DNA of 64,000 nucleotides from Aradus depressus (GCA_963662175.1 OY759214.1:77202037-77266036), one strand, 5' to 3'. Shown: positions 42,933-54,205, numbered from the stretch's first letter. Program-made: numbers and translations. The notes: generated by a model not told the origin, from the sequence alone.

Positions 42933-43350
42933 TATATTTTTGATACAATTGTACAACAATTTAATATTTTCTCCAATTTTTTTTTTTTTTACATATTTTT
43001 CAACTACTTTCATCGATGATTTTTTCCGGATTTCCGGCATTTTTTTTCTTCAGAGGTGTCTTCATTTATCTTTTTCGACAATGTTCCTGGACCCTTCCAC
43101 GAACCTTCTTATAGTTACTACGAACTATTTGGTTCATATTGACCAGAAGAATGGACGTGGAAATGTCCTCGAAATATTATCAAAAAAGAAAAACGAAAAC
43201 ACCTCATTTGTATGTACTTATTTTAGTAATTAAAATATTATTACTTTTTTCCTAAATTATGGGATTTATGTAGTCAGCCTGATGATGAGGACATCCTAGA
43301 AAGCACTACATTTTTAATCGGTAACCATGAAAAAATCACTTCTCACTACA
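42933..43350 (+). mobile_element. Penelope-like terminal fragment
   Basis: Holds a hammerhead-like core at 43279-43303, a degenerate one at 43144-43175 (CAGAAGA...GGAC/GTCC...CGAAAT), and AATCACTTCTCACTACAT, which also follows the core of the element at 16937-17766. No domain is recognised in the 97-codon frame at 42940-43233. Confidence 0.45.
43279..43303 (+). ncRNA. hammerhead-like motif
   Basis: CTGATGA, T, GAGGACATCCT hairpin (AGGA/TCCT), then A and GAAAG. Confidence 0.4.
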
Positions 43351-43893
43351 TGTACCTACATACGAATATTTGAAACCGGTGATGATTTTAACAGAAAGAC
43401 ACCTAAATTTCAATCAATAATTACGCTAGATAGTTTTGTTTGTGCAAAGAAATCACTTAATCACACTGCCTAAGTGAAATTGTGAACGATAAAGAATGTC
43501 TCGGAAAGTCCTTAGAAGTTAATTGAACGATACAGTTTCGATTAGACTCCGACGTAGTAATTTTCGAAGTCACTATTTGGTAAACTGATGTTTGCCCTGA
43601 AGAGTGGAGAGGAGGACCGGGTTATTGACTGTTAGTGGATCTGGATGTAGTGCTCGGATGGGGTGAAATACTGACCGTTAACTCCAGAACTAACTGCCTC
43701 CGTCCTCGCCCAGTCAGGGGCTTCTCATCCCAGGGGAACCTTTTATCTGTCCTATTGCCACGACTCTAGAGTTTTAGCGAATTGTGATTCCCAACAGAAT
43801 TGTCATGTAATTTACAGAGGGAGCTTATCCGGGGAAAGTAAGATTTTCATCCAAACCGTAAATGGGCTGTAGCTCCGGAAACAATGATCATAA
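43351..43893. other. unassigned stretch
   Basis: Nothing recognised. Confidence 0.35.
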
Positions 43894-44095
43894 TAGCGCT
43901 CTTTCGTCACTCTGGTGGACATTAGCCCGACTCTACTGTGGGAGTCCTTAATTTTGCCTACACTAAATTTGTATTCACAGGCAGAGGTCTTTAACGAGTA
44001 CCTGACATCCCACATGCTCGGGACCATCGTTCAACGTCCCATCCGAAGGACGGCGTGCTTAAGTTTATTTTACCTCCCAGATAAAATAAACAATT
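43894..44095 (-). mobile_element. SINE 3' part, minus orientation (left arm)
   Basis: The reverse complement has CTGGGAGGTAAAATAAACTT, GCCGTCCTTCGGATGGGACG, GATGTCAGGTACTCGTTAAA, AGTAGAGTCGGGCTAATGTC and GACGAAAGAGCGC. Confidence 0.75.
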
Positions 44096-44292
44096 ATATT
44101 TTTTAGTATATACCACAACTAGTTTCTGGTCTTAATTTTAACTGTCATATTGAGGTAGTGAATCTTAAAGTAGAGAAAGGGTTAAAGAAGTTATAAACGA
44201 AGTTGTATCAGAGTCTAGCTCTCAACAGTCATTATACAGCTGAGATGCATCTTTAAATTCTTTAACCTCTTCTCTACTTTAAGATTCATTGC

Positions 44293-44319
44293 CTGAAGAT
44301 GGTTGTTAATTGTCGAAAC
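44293..44319 (+). ncRNA. hammerhead-like motif in inverted-repeat centre
   Basis: CTGAAGA, T, GGTTGT...ATTGTC imperfect hairpin, GAAACTAGTTGTGGTAT. The two arm copies (near 44130 and 44500) are degraded. Confidence 0.35.
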
Positions 44320-44546
44320 TAGTTGTGGTATAAATAAAATATCCACCTACCAACCAAGAAATGAACATAATATATATATATATATAAGGTTAAAGAATTT
44401 AAAGACGCATCTCAGCTGTATATTGACTATTGAGAACTTCGTCTATAACTTCTTTAACCCTTTCTCTACTTTAAGATTCACTACCTCAAGTTGACAGGTA
44501 ATATTAAGACAAGAATCTAGTTGTGGTATATATTAAAAAATATATT

Positions 44547-44779
44547 GTTTATTTTATCTGGGAGGTAAAATAAACTTAAGTACGCCGTCCTTCGGATGGG
44601 ACGGTAATGGACGGTGGGATGTCAGATACTCGTTAAAGACCCCTGCCTAGGTGAATAAAAATTAAGGACTCCCACAGTAGAGTCGGGCTAATGTCCACCA
44701 GATTGACGAAAGAACGCTCTGGTAGTAGGCGCGATATGACCTCGTAGTTAAAGCCCGGGCATGAGTCATAAAACCTAAC
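44547..44779 (+). mobile_element. SINE, head-less copy (right arm)
   Basis: Contains CTGGGAGGTAAAATAAACTT, GCCGTCCTTCGGATGGGACG, GGACTCCCACAGTAGAGTC, GAAAGAACGCTCTGG and AAAGCCCGGGCATGAGTCAT. Confidence 0.75.
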
Positions 44780-44859
44780 ACAACCTATTGTTGAACTGAT
44801 ACCCCTTTATTACTTATTTAACAATTTAAAATACCTAATAATTTTAATTTTTTATACTA

Positions 44860-45345
44860 TAGTATGGTTGAGTTTTCAACAGAATTTCATGTTTTCCAAA
44901 ACCAAACTACAAAAATAAAAAGAAAAGTGCTGTATGAGTGTCTGTGAACACGATAACTCCCAATAGAATGAATGTATCGACACGAAATGTTATGTGTATC
45001 CAGAACTCATAAGAACGATAGCTAAGTCAGCCAAAGAGAAGGGGTCAATTAGGGGAGGCTTAATACAAAAACTCTAATAACTGCCGCTGTATCGATGCAA
45101 AATTTCAAATGTAAATTTTAAACCCCGTAAGAAGGACAGTTAGCAATTTTCAGCGGAATCGACCGAAAGTGGGGGCCCGAATAACTGGCGAAATAATCAA
45201 TTTATCGACACAAAAATTAGTATGAGGATTTAGAAGCCCCTATGTAAGTCAAATATTGATTATTAGCCCAAACGGTTTGTTAGTTTTGGGAGGGGGAGCA
45301 AAAAGTTAATTGATTAACCCGTTCTGGGGATGAACATTGTAAGTG
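44860..45345 (+). repeat. D1 copy, plus orientation
   Basis: Leader (GAGTTTTCAACAGAATTTCA, GAGTGTCTGTGAACACGATA), three body units and the end block (GTTTTGGGAGGGGGAGCAAA, TTCTGGGGATGAACATTGTA, GTGATTCAC). This shows the D1 layout well: leader, tandem body, terminal block. Confidence 0.7.
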
Positions 45346-45457
45346 ATTCACTAAATCTATAGTAAATGTAATCGTGTGGAAATCAGCGATCGAGTTTATT
45401 TCATTTCAAGGTCCGCTCCCCTGAATACGTTGATCATTTTCGCGATGAATTGAGGCT

Positions 45458-45968
45458 AATGATGTTAACAATTGTTAAGATAGGCGATAAGCTGTGAAGA
45501 TGAGCTGACAGGCGGCTAGAGCTAGGCTCAATTAACCTCTTGATTAGCTGAAATCATTCTTATAATGATGTTAACAATTGTTAAGATCGATGCTGGGATG
45601 TGAAGAGCTGACAGGCGGCTAGAACTAGGCTCAATGAGCTTCTTGATTAGTTGAAGTCATTCTTATAATGATGTTTTTTAAGATAGATGATAAGCTGGGG
45701 TGTGAAGATGAGCTGACAGGCGGTTAGAGTTAGACTCAATTAGCCCCTTAATTAGCTGAAATCATTCCTATAATGATGTTAACAATTGTTAAGATCGATG
45801 CTGAGGTATGAAAAGCTGACAGGCGGCAAGAACTAGGCTCAATTAGCCCCTTGATTAGCTGAAGTCATTTTTATAATGATGTTAACAAATGTTAAGATAG
45901 ATGATGAGCTGAGGTGTGAAGATGAGCTGACAGGCGGCTAGAACTAGGCTCAATTAGCCCCTTGATTA
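45458..45968. repeat. tandem array, five units of about 103-108 bp
   Basis: Each unit has AATGATGTTAACAATTGTTA, GAGCTGACAGGCGGCTAGAA and TAGGCTCAATTAGCCCCTTG. Short and long variants alternate: GATCGATGCT versus GATAGATGATAAGCT. Confidence 0.9.
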
Positions 45969-46429
45969 GACACAAGTCTCCAATTAGGAAAGCCATTTCT
46001 TCTTATGGCTCGTTTTTCCAGATGCGCCCCCCCCCTTAACAAGTTTGTCGAGGGCCCATATAAAACGCCAACATACTGAATATATTCATGAGGCATTGTT
46101 ACACAGGGACTAAATCCAGGTTGGACCATGTGGTTTATCGTTGATGAGATGGGTTCTACACGACCTCTTAACACCTTTTTACCATTAAACTCACGTCCTT
46201 GTCCAGTGAGTTCACATTTTTATGCCCCTTCCATAGATTTTTTTTAGAGACAGCCAATCTCTCATATAATAACGTAAAATTGATAATTTATTATATATAC
46301 GACAAAAGATAGTTTGAACAAAAACGTGCAATCAACTCGCGGTCCACCCTACACATTGATTAGTAGTCTATCAGGCCAATTGCGGCGCCTATTTTCTATT
46401 CTTTAATTATTAATAATTTTTTATTTATT
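45969..46429. other. unassigned stretch
   Basis: A 10-C run near 46026; a 74-codon minus-strand frame has no recognised domain. Confidence 0.35.
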
Positions 46430-46745
46430 TTTACTTCCCCAGGTATACGAAGTTCGGAAAGACGCCTGAAGTCCCACTAAAAAATAGTATATCAAAAAAT
46501 AATTTTGTAGAAAGGACATAATATGTTCTTCATATTATGAAGAAAGGTACTAATACTAAATGTATCGATTCGTTCATTACAACGGCCGTTATAAGAGTTT
46601 ATTTACTAAGACCCTTCCCCTTATCCCTAATTTTGAATTTGCCGATTTGACTGAAAATCAGTAGGTGTCACATTACGGGGTTCTGGATACACATACATAT
46701 AAAATTTCGTGTCGATTCATTCTATCGGGAGTTATCGTCTTATTC
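46430..46745 (-). repeat. D1 copy, minus orientation, with stray end block
   Basis: TTACTTCCCCAGGTATACGA at 46430 looks like the hairpin end. The body at 46555-46745 has GTATCGATTCGTTCATTACA, GATTTGACTGAAAATCAGTA and TTTCGTGTCGATTCATTC. Confidence 0.55.
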
Positions 46746-46754
46746 TATCGCACT

Positions 46755-46865
46755 GTAGAGATGAGCTCAAGACCACTAGAGCGACGAAAGGATTTTTACG
46801 TAGTGGGGTATTGTCTGGTAGCATACCATCGTAGTTAATGCCGGCCATGCGTCACAGTAACTAAC
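46755..46865 (+). mobile_element. SINE fragment
   Basis: Contains CCACTAGAGCGACGAAAGGA, TAGTTAATGCCGGCCATGCG and TCACAGTAACTAAC. Diverged. Confidence 0.55.
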
Positions 46866-47409
46866 TATGTATATGAGAGGAAAGCCATTTAGACATAGAC
46901 CAAGGAATGAATGGGGGTCCATATTTCAAAAGGGTATACATATAGTGAATGGCATTTCTGCATTAGTGCATAAAACCCATTCTAATGCAGTTGTTGGCAA
47001 AAGGCTGGAAGTGGGCATAGACGATGTTGGGCATAGACCAGAAGAAAGATTCAATTGAATTAGTATTAATGGACTCTATGATAACGTAGCTATGGAGCCT
47101 GTTCTATGAATGAGTCTGGCTGAGGTCCAACATCCATTCAAAATATCCAACTGATTAGCAACCACAAGTCTTCCTGCTACATTTCCGCTCCTAAATCTGT
47201 CTAGACGGCAAGTCCATCCCAGCGACTCCCCTCCCGTCTTCTTGTCACCCACTAAAAATACACATAACAGGTAGACACAAACTGGAATTGTTACCACTAT
47301 TTCTTTATATTAAAAAAAAAAAAACGTATAGAGCAAATTAATGATTTCTATTACTATATTCTAAATGCTATTAATTTAAAAAAGCAAACATTAACAAATC
47401 TAACTTACA
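46866..47409. other. unassigned stretch with two short open frames
   Basis: A 63-codon frame on plus (46867-47058) and a 73-codon frame on minus (47076-47297) show no recognisable domain. I do not call either a gene. Confidence 0.3.
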
Positions 47410-47420
47410 ATAAATATTTT

Positions 47421-48055
47421 TTTTTTTTTTTTTTTTTTTTTTTGTCTTTTATCCATAAAGATGCAACTGTTGCTAGGGTGCAACAACCAGCATCTATGTT
47501 GGTAGGTATGGATACGTTGGCGTGAATGGCATGTGAGAGGAAGGCCACCCAGTGGTAGGTCCTCGGGACGAAAATTTATATTAATTATAAGGACAAGAAA
47601 AAAAAAAAAAAAAATTAAATAAAAAAAAAATAAGTAAAAAAATAAATAAATAAAAAGGAATTGATAAAAGTAAAGGAAAATAATGTAAAAAAAAAATTTT
47701 AAAAAAAAAAATATATTAAGAACGAATAGGAATGAAGGTGGCAGTAAGTCGCGGTTCCACCTCCTCTTCAACCTTCGTGGGGGGTTTTGTGGTAAGTGTT
47801 GTGAAGAAAAAGTACGTATTTCTGGGTTTGTATGTGTGTAAAGTTTTCTAAAAAAACCTATGTAAGTAGTTTCTATTGTGTCGGGTACTGTGTGTATCAT
47901 AAGATCGTTATGAAGTGTTCTGTTGTTTATGTATGGGGGGCACTGTGTTATCAGTCTGAGGGTTTTTGACTGAAATGCCTGAATTCGTTTGATGTTGGAT
48001 GTTTTTGCTGAACCGTATATCTGTGATCCGTATGTCCATAATGGTCTAAGTAAGC
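47421..48055 (-). pseudogene. Jockey-type LINE (family J2), 5'-truncated copy
   Basis: The minus-strand frame starts at the truncation point with LRPLWTYGSQIYGSAKTSN and IKRIQAFQSKTLRL, then PPRRLKRRWNRDLL. These are the C-terminal blocks of Jockey-type ORF2, diverged from family J1. The usual stop after RDLLPP is lost (TCA here, TGA in the copy at 60311), so the frame runs on through the T-rich 3' UTR. The UTR ends with GGTGGCCTTCCTCTCACATG (reverse complement) and a poly-A tail. The duplication ATAAATATTTT flanks it (47410-47420 and 48056-48066). Confidence 0.8.
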
Positions 48056-48291
48056 ATAAATATTTTAAAAAAAAAGAAAAAAAAATTAAATTGAAATTAA
48101 GAATAGAGGACAAAAAAATAATAAAGATAATGAAAAATGAATTAAAGTTGAGATTTACATATTAAGTTTTTGTTAAATACTTGTTATTTACAGTTTACGT
48201 ACAAAGTGGTTTGACTTAATGTTTAATACTTTGGTTTTATTTAAAGTCATTATAATATGTATATGTGTATGTATGTATATGAAATCATATA

Positions 48292-48324
<33 letters not shown>

Positions 48325-49389
48325 CTCCATTTCTCATGGCTGTATGTATTTAAGTAAATATGCGCATTTATTATAATATTTAGATATTTAGAAATTTATT
48401 AAGCTGTAATATTCTTACTTTAATATTATATCGGATGTATATTCAAATTGTACCCCAAATCTCTACAATAAGCCTTAATAGGCTTCAATGTAGTAATAAA
48501 TAAATAAATAAATAAAAATATTTTTAAAAAAGTTGAAAAAAAAATTGTGTATGTTTGGAACACGCCAGAAGTGAAACTTCTTTCGCTATTTTTTATTTTT
48601 TGTTTTTGATCCATACATATTTTTATGTGTATTTCTCAATTAACTCTACATTTTAGGTGCAAAGAGTTTTATTTATTGGCTTCTTTTATTTTTATTTATT
48701 TTCGTTGTTTGGAACATCAGAAATCTCAACATTTGATACCAATGTAGAGACAATAGGCCTATGGTAGGATAAATAAAAAATGTAGGTTTTTGAACAAGAG
48801 AGAATAGAGAATAAGAATTGAGAAAGAAAAAGAGAAGCTGTTTATGACGCCAGCAGCGCTAAGCAGGCGTACACTCACCTTTGTGATTCATTATCAGTAG
48901 ATTGGGTATTAATATGGAAATGTTGTTCCTCCGAACATGATGCAACATTTGTAATTTCTGAACTTAATTTCCTCGTTTTGGACCACGGTCCTGGACCATT
49001 ATTCTCATATTCCGAGTCTGTATCCACTGTCTGTCATGATTTGCAGGCTCACCAACGGGGTGAGTGAAGCGGGAGAGTGACGTGAGCAGAGAGGCGCCTC
49101 GAGCAGACTGGCTGTTGGTGAGACGAGCGGGGTGGAAAGCGCTCCCATCTACTAGCCCGCCCAACGATCTCCAACCGTCACTCTCAGAATTCCTAAAAAT
49201 GAAATGCTTTCACTCAGCCACTTGTTTGATTTCGTCCCAATTTGGAACGTAGGGTCTTTAATCGGATTATAAACTTTGCGGTCTGGGAGGTGTCACATAA
49301 TTTCGTAACTCATTTACTAGCTTAGTCCCCAAGTTGCCCAGTGCGTGTAAAGAAGTTTCACATCAAAAATTGAATAAATAAATATCGCC
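48056..49389. other. AT-rich stretch, possible LINE tail and GC-rich patch
   Basis: 48330-48525 ends GTAGTAATAAATAAATAAAT, like a LINE 3' tail. 48285-48307 is (TA)n. 49030-49190 is a GC-rich patch with overlapping short frames on both strands and no recognised product. Confidence 0.35.
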
Positions 49390-49700
49390 GATAAATTACC
49401 AGGAATTTACTTCCTCAGCGCGAATAAATGAACTAAGTAGCCATACTAAATTTTATGTCGATACATTAGTTCATAGGATTTTTAGGACCCCTCCTTTCGA
49501 TTCCACATTTCTCTTCAGCCGATTTGGCAAAGTAGGTATCGTCCTTATCGGGTTTTTGAATTTACATATAAAATCTCATGATGATACATTCAATACAACG
49601 GAAGTTATTAAAGTTTTGTGTTATACTTCCACCTAGTCTCTTTGACCAATTTACCTGAAAATCAATAGGTGTCGTTACAGATTCTGGATACAAATATAAA
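49390..49700 (-). repeat. D1 copy, minus orientation
   Basis: Contains GAATTTACTTCCTCAGCGCG, TTTTATGTCGATACATTAGT and CCTGAAAATCAATAGGTGTC. Confidence 0.6.
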
Positions 49701-49885
49701 ACTAGAAAATAGAAATATATATATATGAATATATATATATAGGACAGAGAATTTAGACCAGTGGTGGCGGCAGAAGAGGGTGAGAACAAAGACAGTGGAT
49801 TTATTTACTTGAAGAGGAAATCCTCTATGGCAGTCCAGACTCCTCACTAAAGTTCTATCGTGGCTTAACTTCACATCCCATTCAA

Positions 49886-50783
49886 TTTGACACTACAGCA
49901 ATATTGTTGGACAGAACACTCGGCATAGACGATTCTAAAAAGCTGCGGAAGATTTTAATTGTGTGGCATTCAAAGGATCTTCGGTAGAAATGACAATCTT
50001 CAGACAAGTTAGTTTGACACTTAGTTGGCGTTTCAAGTAATTTAACTGACTATCAGAAGTTTGATTTGACAACTTTTAGTCAGTGGCGCGAGAACGGGAA
50101 CAAATTTGACTATTTAGTCTAGGAGTGCATACACTACAGCAATATTGTTGGACAGAACACTCGGCATAGACGATTCTAGAAAGATGCGGAAGATTGTGTG
50201 GCATTCAAAGGATCCTTGGTAGAAATGACAATCTTCAGACAAGTTAGTTTGACACTTAGTTGGCGTTTCAAGTAATTTAACTGGCTATCAGAAGTTTGAT
50301 TTGACAACTTTTAGTCAATGGCGCGAGAACGGGAACAAATTTGACTATTTAGTCTAGGAGTGCATACACTACAGCAATATTGTTGGACAGAACACTCGGC
50401 ATAGACGATTCTAAAAAGCTGCGGAAGATTATAATTGTGTGGCATTCAAAGGATCTTCGGTAGAAATGACAATCTTCAGACAAGTTAGTTTGACACTTAG
50501 TTGGCGTTTCAAGTAATTTAACTGACTATCAGAAGTTTGATTTGACAACTTTTAGTCAGTGGCGCGAGAACGGGAACAAATTTGACTATTTAGTCTAGGA
50601 GTGCATACACTACAGCAATATTGTTGGACAGAACACTCGGCATAGACGATTCTAGAAAGATGCGGAAGATTGTGTGGCATTCAAAGGATCCTTGGTAGAA
50701 ATGACAATCTTCAGACAAGTTAGTTTGACACTTAGTTGGCGTTTCAAGTAATTTAACTGGCTATCAGAAGTTTGATTTGACAA
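49886..50783. repeat. tandem array of alternating 241- and 235-bp units
   Basis: CACTACAGCAATATTGTTGG starts units at 49891, 50132, 50367 and 50608. Units 1 and 3 share CTAAAAAGCTGCGG and ATCTTCGG; units 2 and 4 share CTAGAAAGATGCGG and ATCCTTGG. The array is therefore two copies of a 476-bp dimer. Confidence 0.95.
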
Positions 50784-50827
50784 CCGTTCTCGCGCCACTG
50801 ACTAAAAAGTCAGTGGCGCGAGAACGG
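50784..50827. repeat. perfect 20-bp hairpin at array end
   Basis: Arms CCGTTCTCGCGCCACTGACT and its exact reverse complement are separated by AAAA. The right arm is the normal array sequence; the left arm is an inverted copy that breaks the fourth unit. Confidence 0.95.
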
Positions 50828-50854
50828 GAACAAATTTGACTATTTAGTTTAGTC

Positions 50855-51015
50855 TTCCCCAAAACAAATTAATCAATCAAGTTTTTGCTCTCCCTCCAAA
50901 ATCAGTTGACCGTTTAGGTTACAAATCAATATTTGACTTACATAGTGGCTTCCGAATCCTCAAATTAAATTTTGTAATCAGATTCATTACATCGGCAGTT
51001 ATTTGTGTTTTTGTT
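50855..51015 (-). repeat. D1 copy, minus orientation, terminal part
   Basis: Contains CAAATTAATCAATCAAGTTT, CCCTCCAAAATCAGTTGACC and TTACATAGTGGCTTCCGAAT. Confidence 0.65.
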
Positions 51016-51045
51016 TCAACCAATTTAGTATAACTATTATACGTA

Positions 51046-51327
51046 ATGTGGCCATAGCAGAAGTTTCTCATATACCAACCAAGCTTTTACGTATCTCTCT
51101 CTCCCCATCCTCATTCTTAAAATCATTTCATACTATTACTGGGCATAAGAAATTCAATCTCAGAATTACGCTGTAAAATAAAACAACAACAAAAATACAG
51201 CTGACACCAACTCATTACATTCTTATCCCCAGTAATACCATACCTATGAAATTATTTTGAGAAAGGGGAGGGGAGAGAGAGAGTCTGTAAACGTGGTTGG
51301 TATAAGAAAGTCCTGTAATGGTCACAT
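51046..51327. mobile_element. TIR element T1, uninterrupted copy
   Basis: Left ATGTGGCCATAGCAGAAGTT and right (reverse complement) ATGTGACCATTACAGGACTT, both followed by TCTTATACCAACC-type sequence. 282 bp, no ORF. It matches the halves at 20365-20525 and 21942-22042. Confidence 0.75.
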
Positions 51328-52673
51328 CAAATATTTTTTTCTTATTTTTAATAAGAAACTACCAATAAGAATTTAGCTTAGTCGCTCAACACTGTTGACA
51401 ATATGTATCCAGATACGTTGTTATAACCAACGAAAATGTTACCAATAGCTGTCACCATTTTGTTGTCCCGTTTTACCGCTCTACCCACTTTCGCTTCACT
51501 TTCCCCTAGCGTATTTATAGGATTTAATGCGTAAGCACAGTAACGCTGTACACACTTTTTATTTTGACGTAGAACTACGTATTTCCCAGCGGTATTGGGT
51601 ATTAAAGTGTGGCACGAAAATGTGTCACACTTTGAGAGCTTATATCTCTTAAAATAATAATCATAGAATAATGAACCAAACGCCGATAAAAAGCTTGTGT
51701 AGTACGATTTATTATAAAACAAGTTTCAACTCTTTATCTTTCATCCCTTAAATATGGCAGCATAAAAAAAATAAATTAGGCGAAATCCCGAATGATTGTG
51801 TCTCAAAGTTAGTAGAAGAGTCGCAAACAGCCATCTATCCGTAAACTTTTTACCGTCAGGCATCCTTCTCAAGAAAAAGAAGGATGAGTTCTTTATTTAT
51901 TTCATTAAATTCAATAATTTTATTTACTACAAGTGATGACATAAACTATACCTACTTATTATATTGGTGTGTTCTATAGGAGTATTGACATAATATTCAC
52001 AAGACACATTGATAATCTAAGATGTCATAGATATATCTCTTATTTCTCTTATCATAAAACAATATACTAACAATAACAATTGACAACAATAATACAGCTC
52101 ATTCTACTTCTAGTGGAAATAATTAATAAATAATCGATTATAATAGTTACCATGAATTGTATATTGCATAAAATATGAAATAAATAAAATAAGAAAGATT
52201 TATTTTGTTTTAATTTGAAAAACTGAATATACTAGACTTAGTTCTACGTCATAGTAGGGACAGTCGTAGCTGTGCCTCTTTGTTTTTGATGTGTAAACAT
52301 CTTAGCCCTTGGTAGGAGCTATATCAGACCGTCAGAACTGAGTCTGATGACAAACTTAATCTACAAATGAATACGAATAGAAGCATTTTAACAACAAAAT
52401 CGAGCTACAATCACCGTTGTATATATCTTAGCTATCACAAACCTATAACACATATAAAAGAAATTGAAGAACAATAAATTTGAATGTTTAATTTTTCACA
52501 CTACTTTTCTTATTGTAACATTATAAAACAAATTATAATAAAAATCAACTAAAGCAGATGTTTACACATCAATTCCCGTGAGTACCGCGTCACTCACATA
52601 ATTTTTTTTTTTCTTTAAAAACACCATAAAACAAATTGATAACCAGTTTTTTTCCTCCCCCATTTTGTTCTCT
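51328..52673. other. unassigned stretch
   Basis: A 114-codon minus-strand frame (51378-51722) shows no recognised domain. TGATGTGTAAACATCT at 52288 recurs inverted near 52556, perhaps the ends of a small element. Otherwise AT-rich. Confidence 0.35.
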
Positions 52674-52858
52674 GTTGATATATTTTAAATGTATAGTCGT
52701 TCCAGTTTACTTTAGTGTCAGCCCATGGAACCACGAGTGGAGAAGGCGTTGTTACTCCGACTGTCTTGGTTCCTATGCATTTAGATAAGGCAATTCATCA
52801 ACCCAGAAACAGACGTGTTGAAGAGAGGACGACGGGCATGTCAGCCATGTTTCAGAAG
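52674..52858 (+). repeat. 184-bp direct repeat, copy 1
   Basis: Starts TTGATATATTTTAAATGTAT and ends CAGCCATGTTTCAGAAG; near-identical to 53508-53690. Copy 1 continues into unrelated sequence to about 53000. Confidence 0.9.
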
Positions 52859-53004
52859 GATATCTCAACAAGCTACTAGTGTCTCACTTCCATTCTGTAT
52901 TAATACAAATCCAGATGTACAAGGTATAGGGGAAGTTATGTCAGAAATTCGATGTTGTGTTTTTACCGGAATTTCATGTTTTTCTGTTTGGGCTAATAAT
53001 TAAA

Positions 53005-53110
53005 GATGGAAGAAAACACTATTCAAACGTTTCGATATATTTTATATCATCATCAGGGCCTTACAAACATGGGGGGGAATAAAGATTAGAATCACAATTA
53101 AACAAAATTA
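53005..53110 (-). mobile_element. Penelope-like family A terminal fragment, minus orientation
   Basis: Reverse complement of the window start (1-105). It includes the better-preserved hammerhead-like core and CCCCCCCATGTTTGTA. Confidence 0.55.
53028..53060 (-). ncRNA. hammerhead-like motif
   Basis: Minus strand: CTGATGA, T, GATAT-AAAAT-ATATC hairpin, GAAACG. All core boxes intact. Confidence 0.5.
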
Positions 53111-53310
53111 GTGTGTTGATAATCATTACTGAACGTTAAAATAGACATTGTAACAAGTTAAAAATGGAACCTGACTTACTATGGATAAATTAATCAACAT
53201 TAAAATTAAATATATTACTTGGTGGTAGGCAGATGTAGTGGACTAACTTGTTAAATAAGTAATTAGATTTATCAGTCCAACATAATTTTTTTATATTTAT
53301 ACCACAACTA

Positions 53311-53334
53311 GTTTCGGCAATTTGCCATCTTCAG
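53311..53334 (-). ncRNA. hammerhead-like motif, left arm
   Basis: Minus strand: CTGAAGA, T, GGCA-AAT-TGCC hairpin, GAAAC. Confidence 0.45.
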
Positions 53335-53507
53335 GTGGTGAATCTGAACATACATAAACCAAAAATTAAATTAGAATTTACGAGCTTTTACAGTTCATGT
53401 CAATCATTAACTGATAAATAAATAAGTTAAAAATAAAATATAACAATTTAAAAATACGTAACAATTACCAAAAGTACAATAAGTATTTAAAAAGTACAAT
53501 AAGAATT

Positions 53508-53690
53508 GATATATTTTAAATGTATAGTCGTTCCAGTTTACTTTAGTGTCAGCCCATGGAACCACGAGTGGAGAAGGCGTTGTTACTCCGACTGTCTTGG
53601 TTCCTATGCATTTAGATAAGGCAATTCATCAACCCAGAAACAGACGTGTTGAAGAGAGGACGACGGGCATGTCAGCCATGTTTCAGAAGA
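53508..53690 (+). repeat. 184-bp direct repeat, copy 2
   Basis: Near-identical to 52674-52858. It is sharply bounded by AAAGTACAATAAGAAT on the left and AAATTTTAAAATTTTTAAAG on the right, as if inserted. Confidence 0.9.
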
Positions 53691-53829
53691 AATTTTAAAA
53701 TTTTTAAAGTACAATAAGAATTTAAAACAGTACAATAAATTAAAATATTCTGAATTGAAATACCTTTCTAGAGAAGAGCTCGCAAATTCTAATTTAATTT
53801 TTGGATTTATGTATGTTCAGATTCACCAC

Positions 53830-53854
53830 CTGAAGATGGCAAATTGCCGAAACT
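53830..53854 (+). ncRNA. hammerhead-like motif, right arm
   Basis: CTGAAGA, T, GGCA-AAT-TGCC hairpin, GAAACT. Confidence 0.45.
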
Positions 53855-54099
53855 AGTTGTGGTATAAATATAAAAAAATTATGTTGGACTGATAAATCTA
53901 ATTACTTATTTATTAAAATTAAATATAGATATATTGTTAACCATAAACATGAACATACACTATTACAAATTAAAACTAAATATGAATACATTACTAAACA
54001 TAAACATTAATAATGGAAATAGACAAATACGTGGAACTTAATAAAGAGTAAAAATTAAACTGACTTACTATGAATAAGCAGGGTTGGGGAGAATGCATT

Positions 54100-54205
54100 T
54101 ACACTGGATAACTTGGATAACGCGTTTGAATAGTTTCTTCCATCTTTGACTGACCCTCAATTATTCCTACAATTAGAATCTACAGTCGCTAATCAACATC
54201 TACTA
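54100..54205 (+). mobile_element. Penelope-like family A terminal fragment, plus orientation
   Basis: Matches 88-178 (TTTGAATAG, TTCTTCCATCTTTGACTG, TACAATTAGAATCTACAGTC). With 53005-53110 it forms inverted ends of an outer element holding the one at 53219-53911. Confidence 0.5.

Larger units (their letters stand above)
43894..44720. repeat. large inverted repeat with SINE arms
   Basis: Arms about 43894-44264 and 44388-44720 are inverted copies, each made of a SINE 3' part, a GTTTATTTTA spacer, and a segment with CTAGTTGTGG and TTAACCCTTTCTCTACTTTA. The centre (44265-44387) carries a further copy in plus orientation with the best-preserved hammerhead-like core. Confidence 0.75.
53219..53911. 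mobile_element. Penelope-like element with inverted arms, no coding part
   Basis: Arms 53253-53389 and 53776-53911 are inverted repeats. The direct repeat ATTAAAATTAAATATA (53203-53218, 53912-53927) looks like a 16-bp target duplication. Each arm has a CTGAAGA...GAAAC core followed by TAGTTGTGGTATAAAT. The centre contains copy 2 of the 184-bp repeat. Confidence 0.65.

Noticed and set aside
51378..51722. 114-codon minus-strand gene
   Set aside because: No recognisable domain, no supporting context, and length within chance expectation for this composition.
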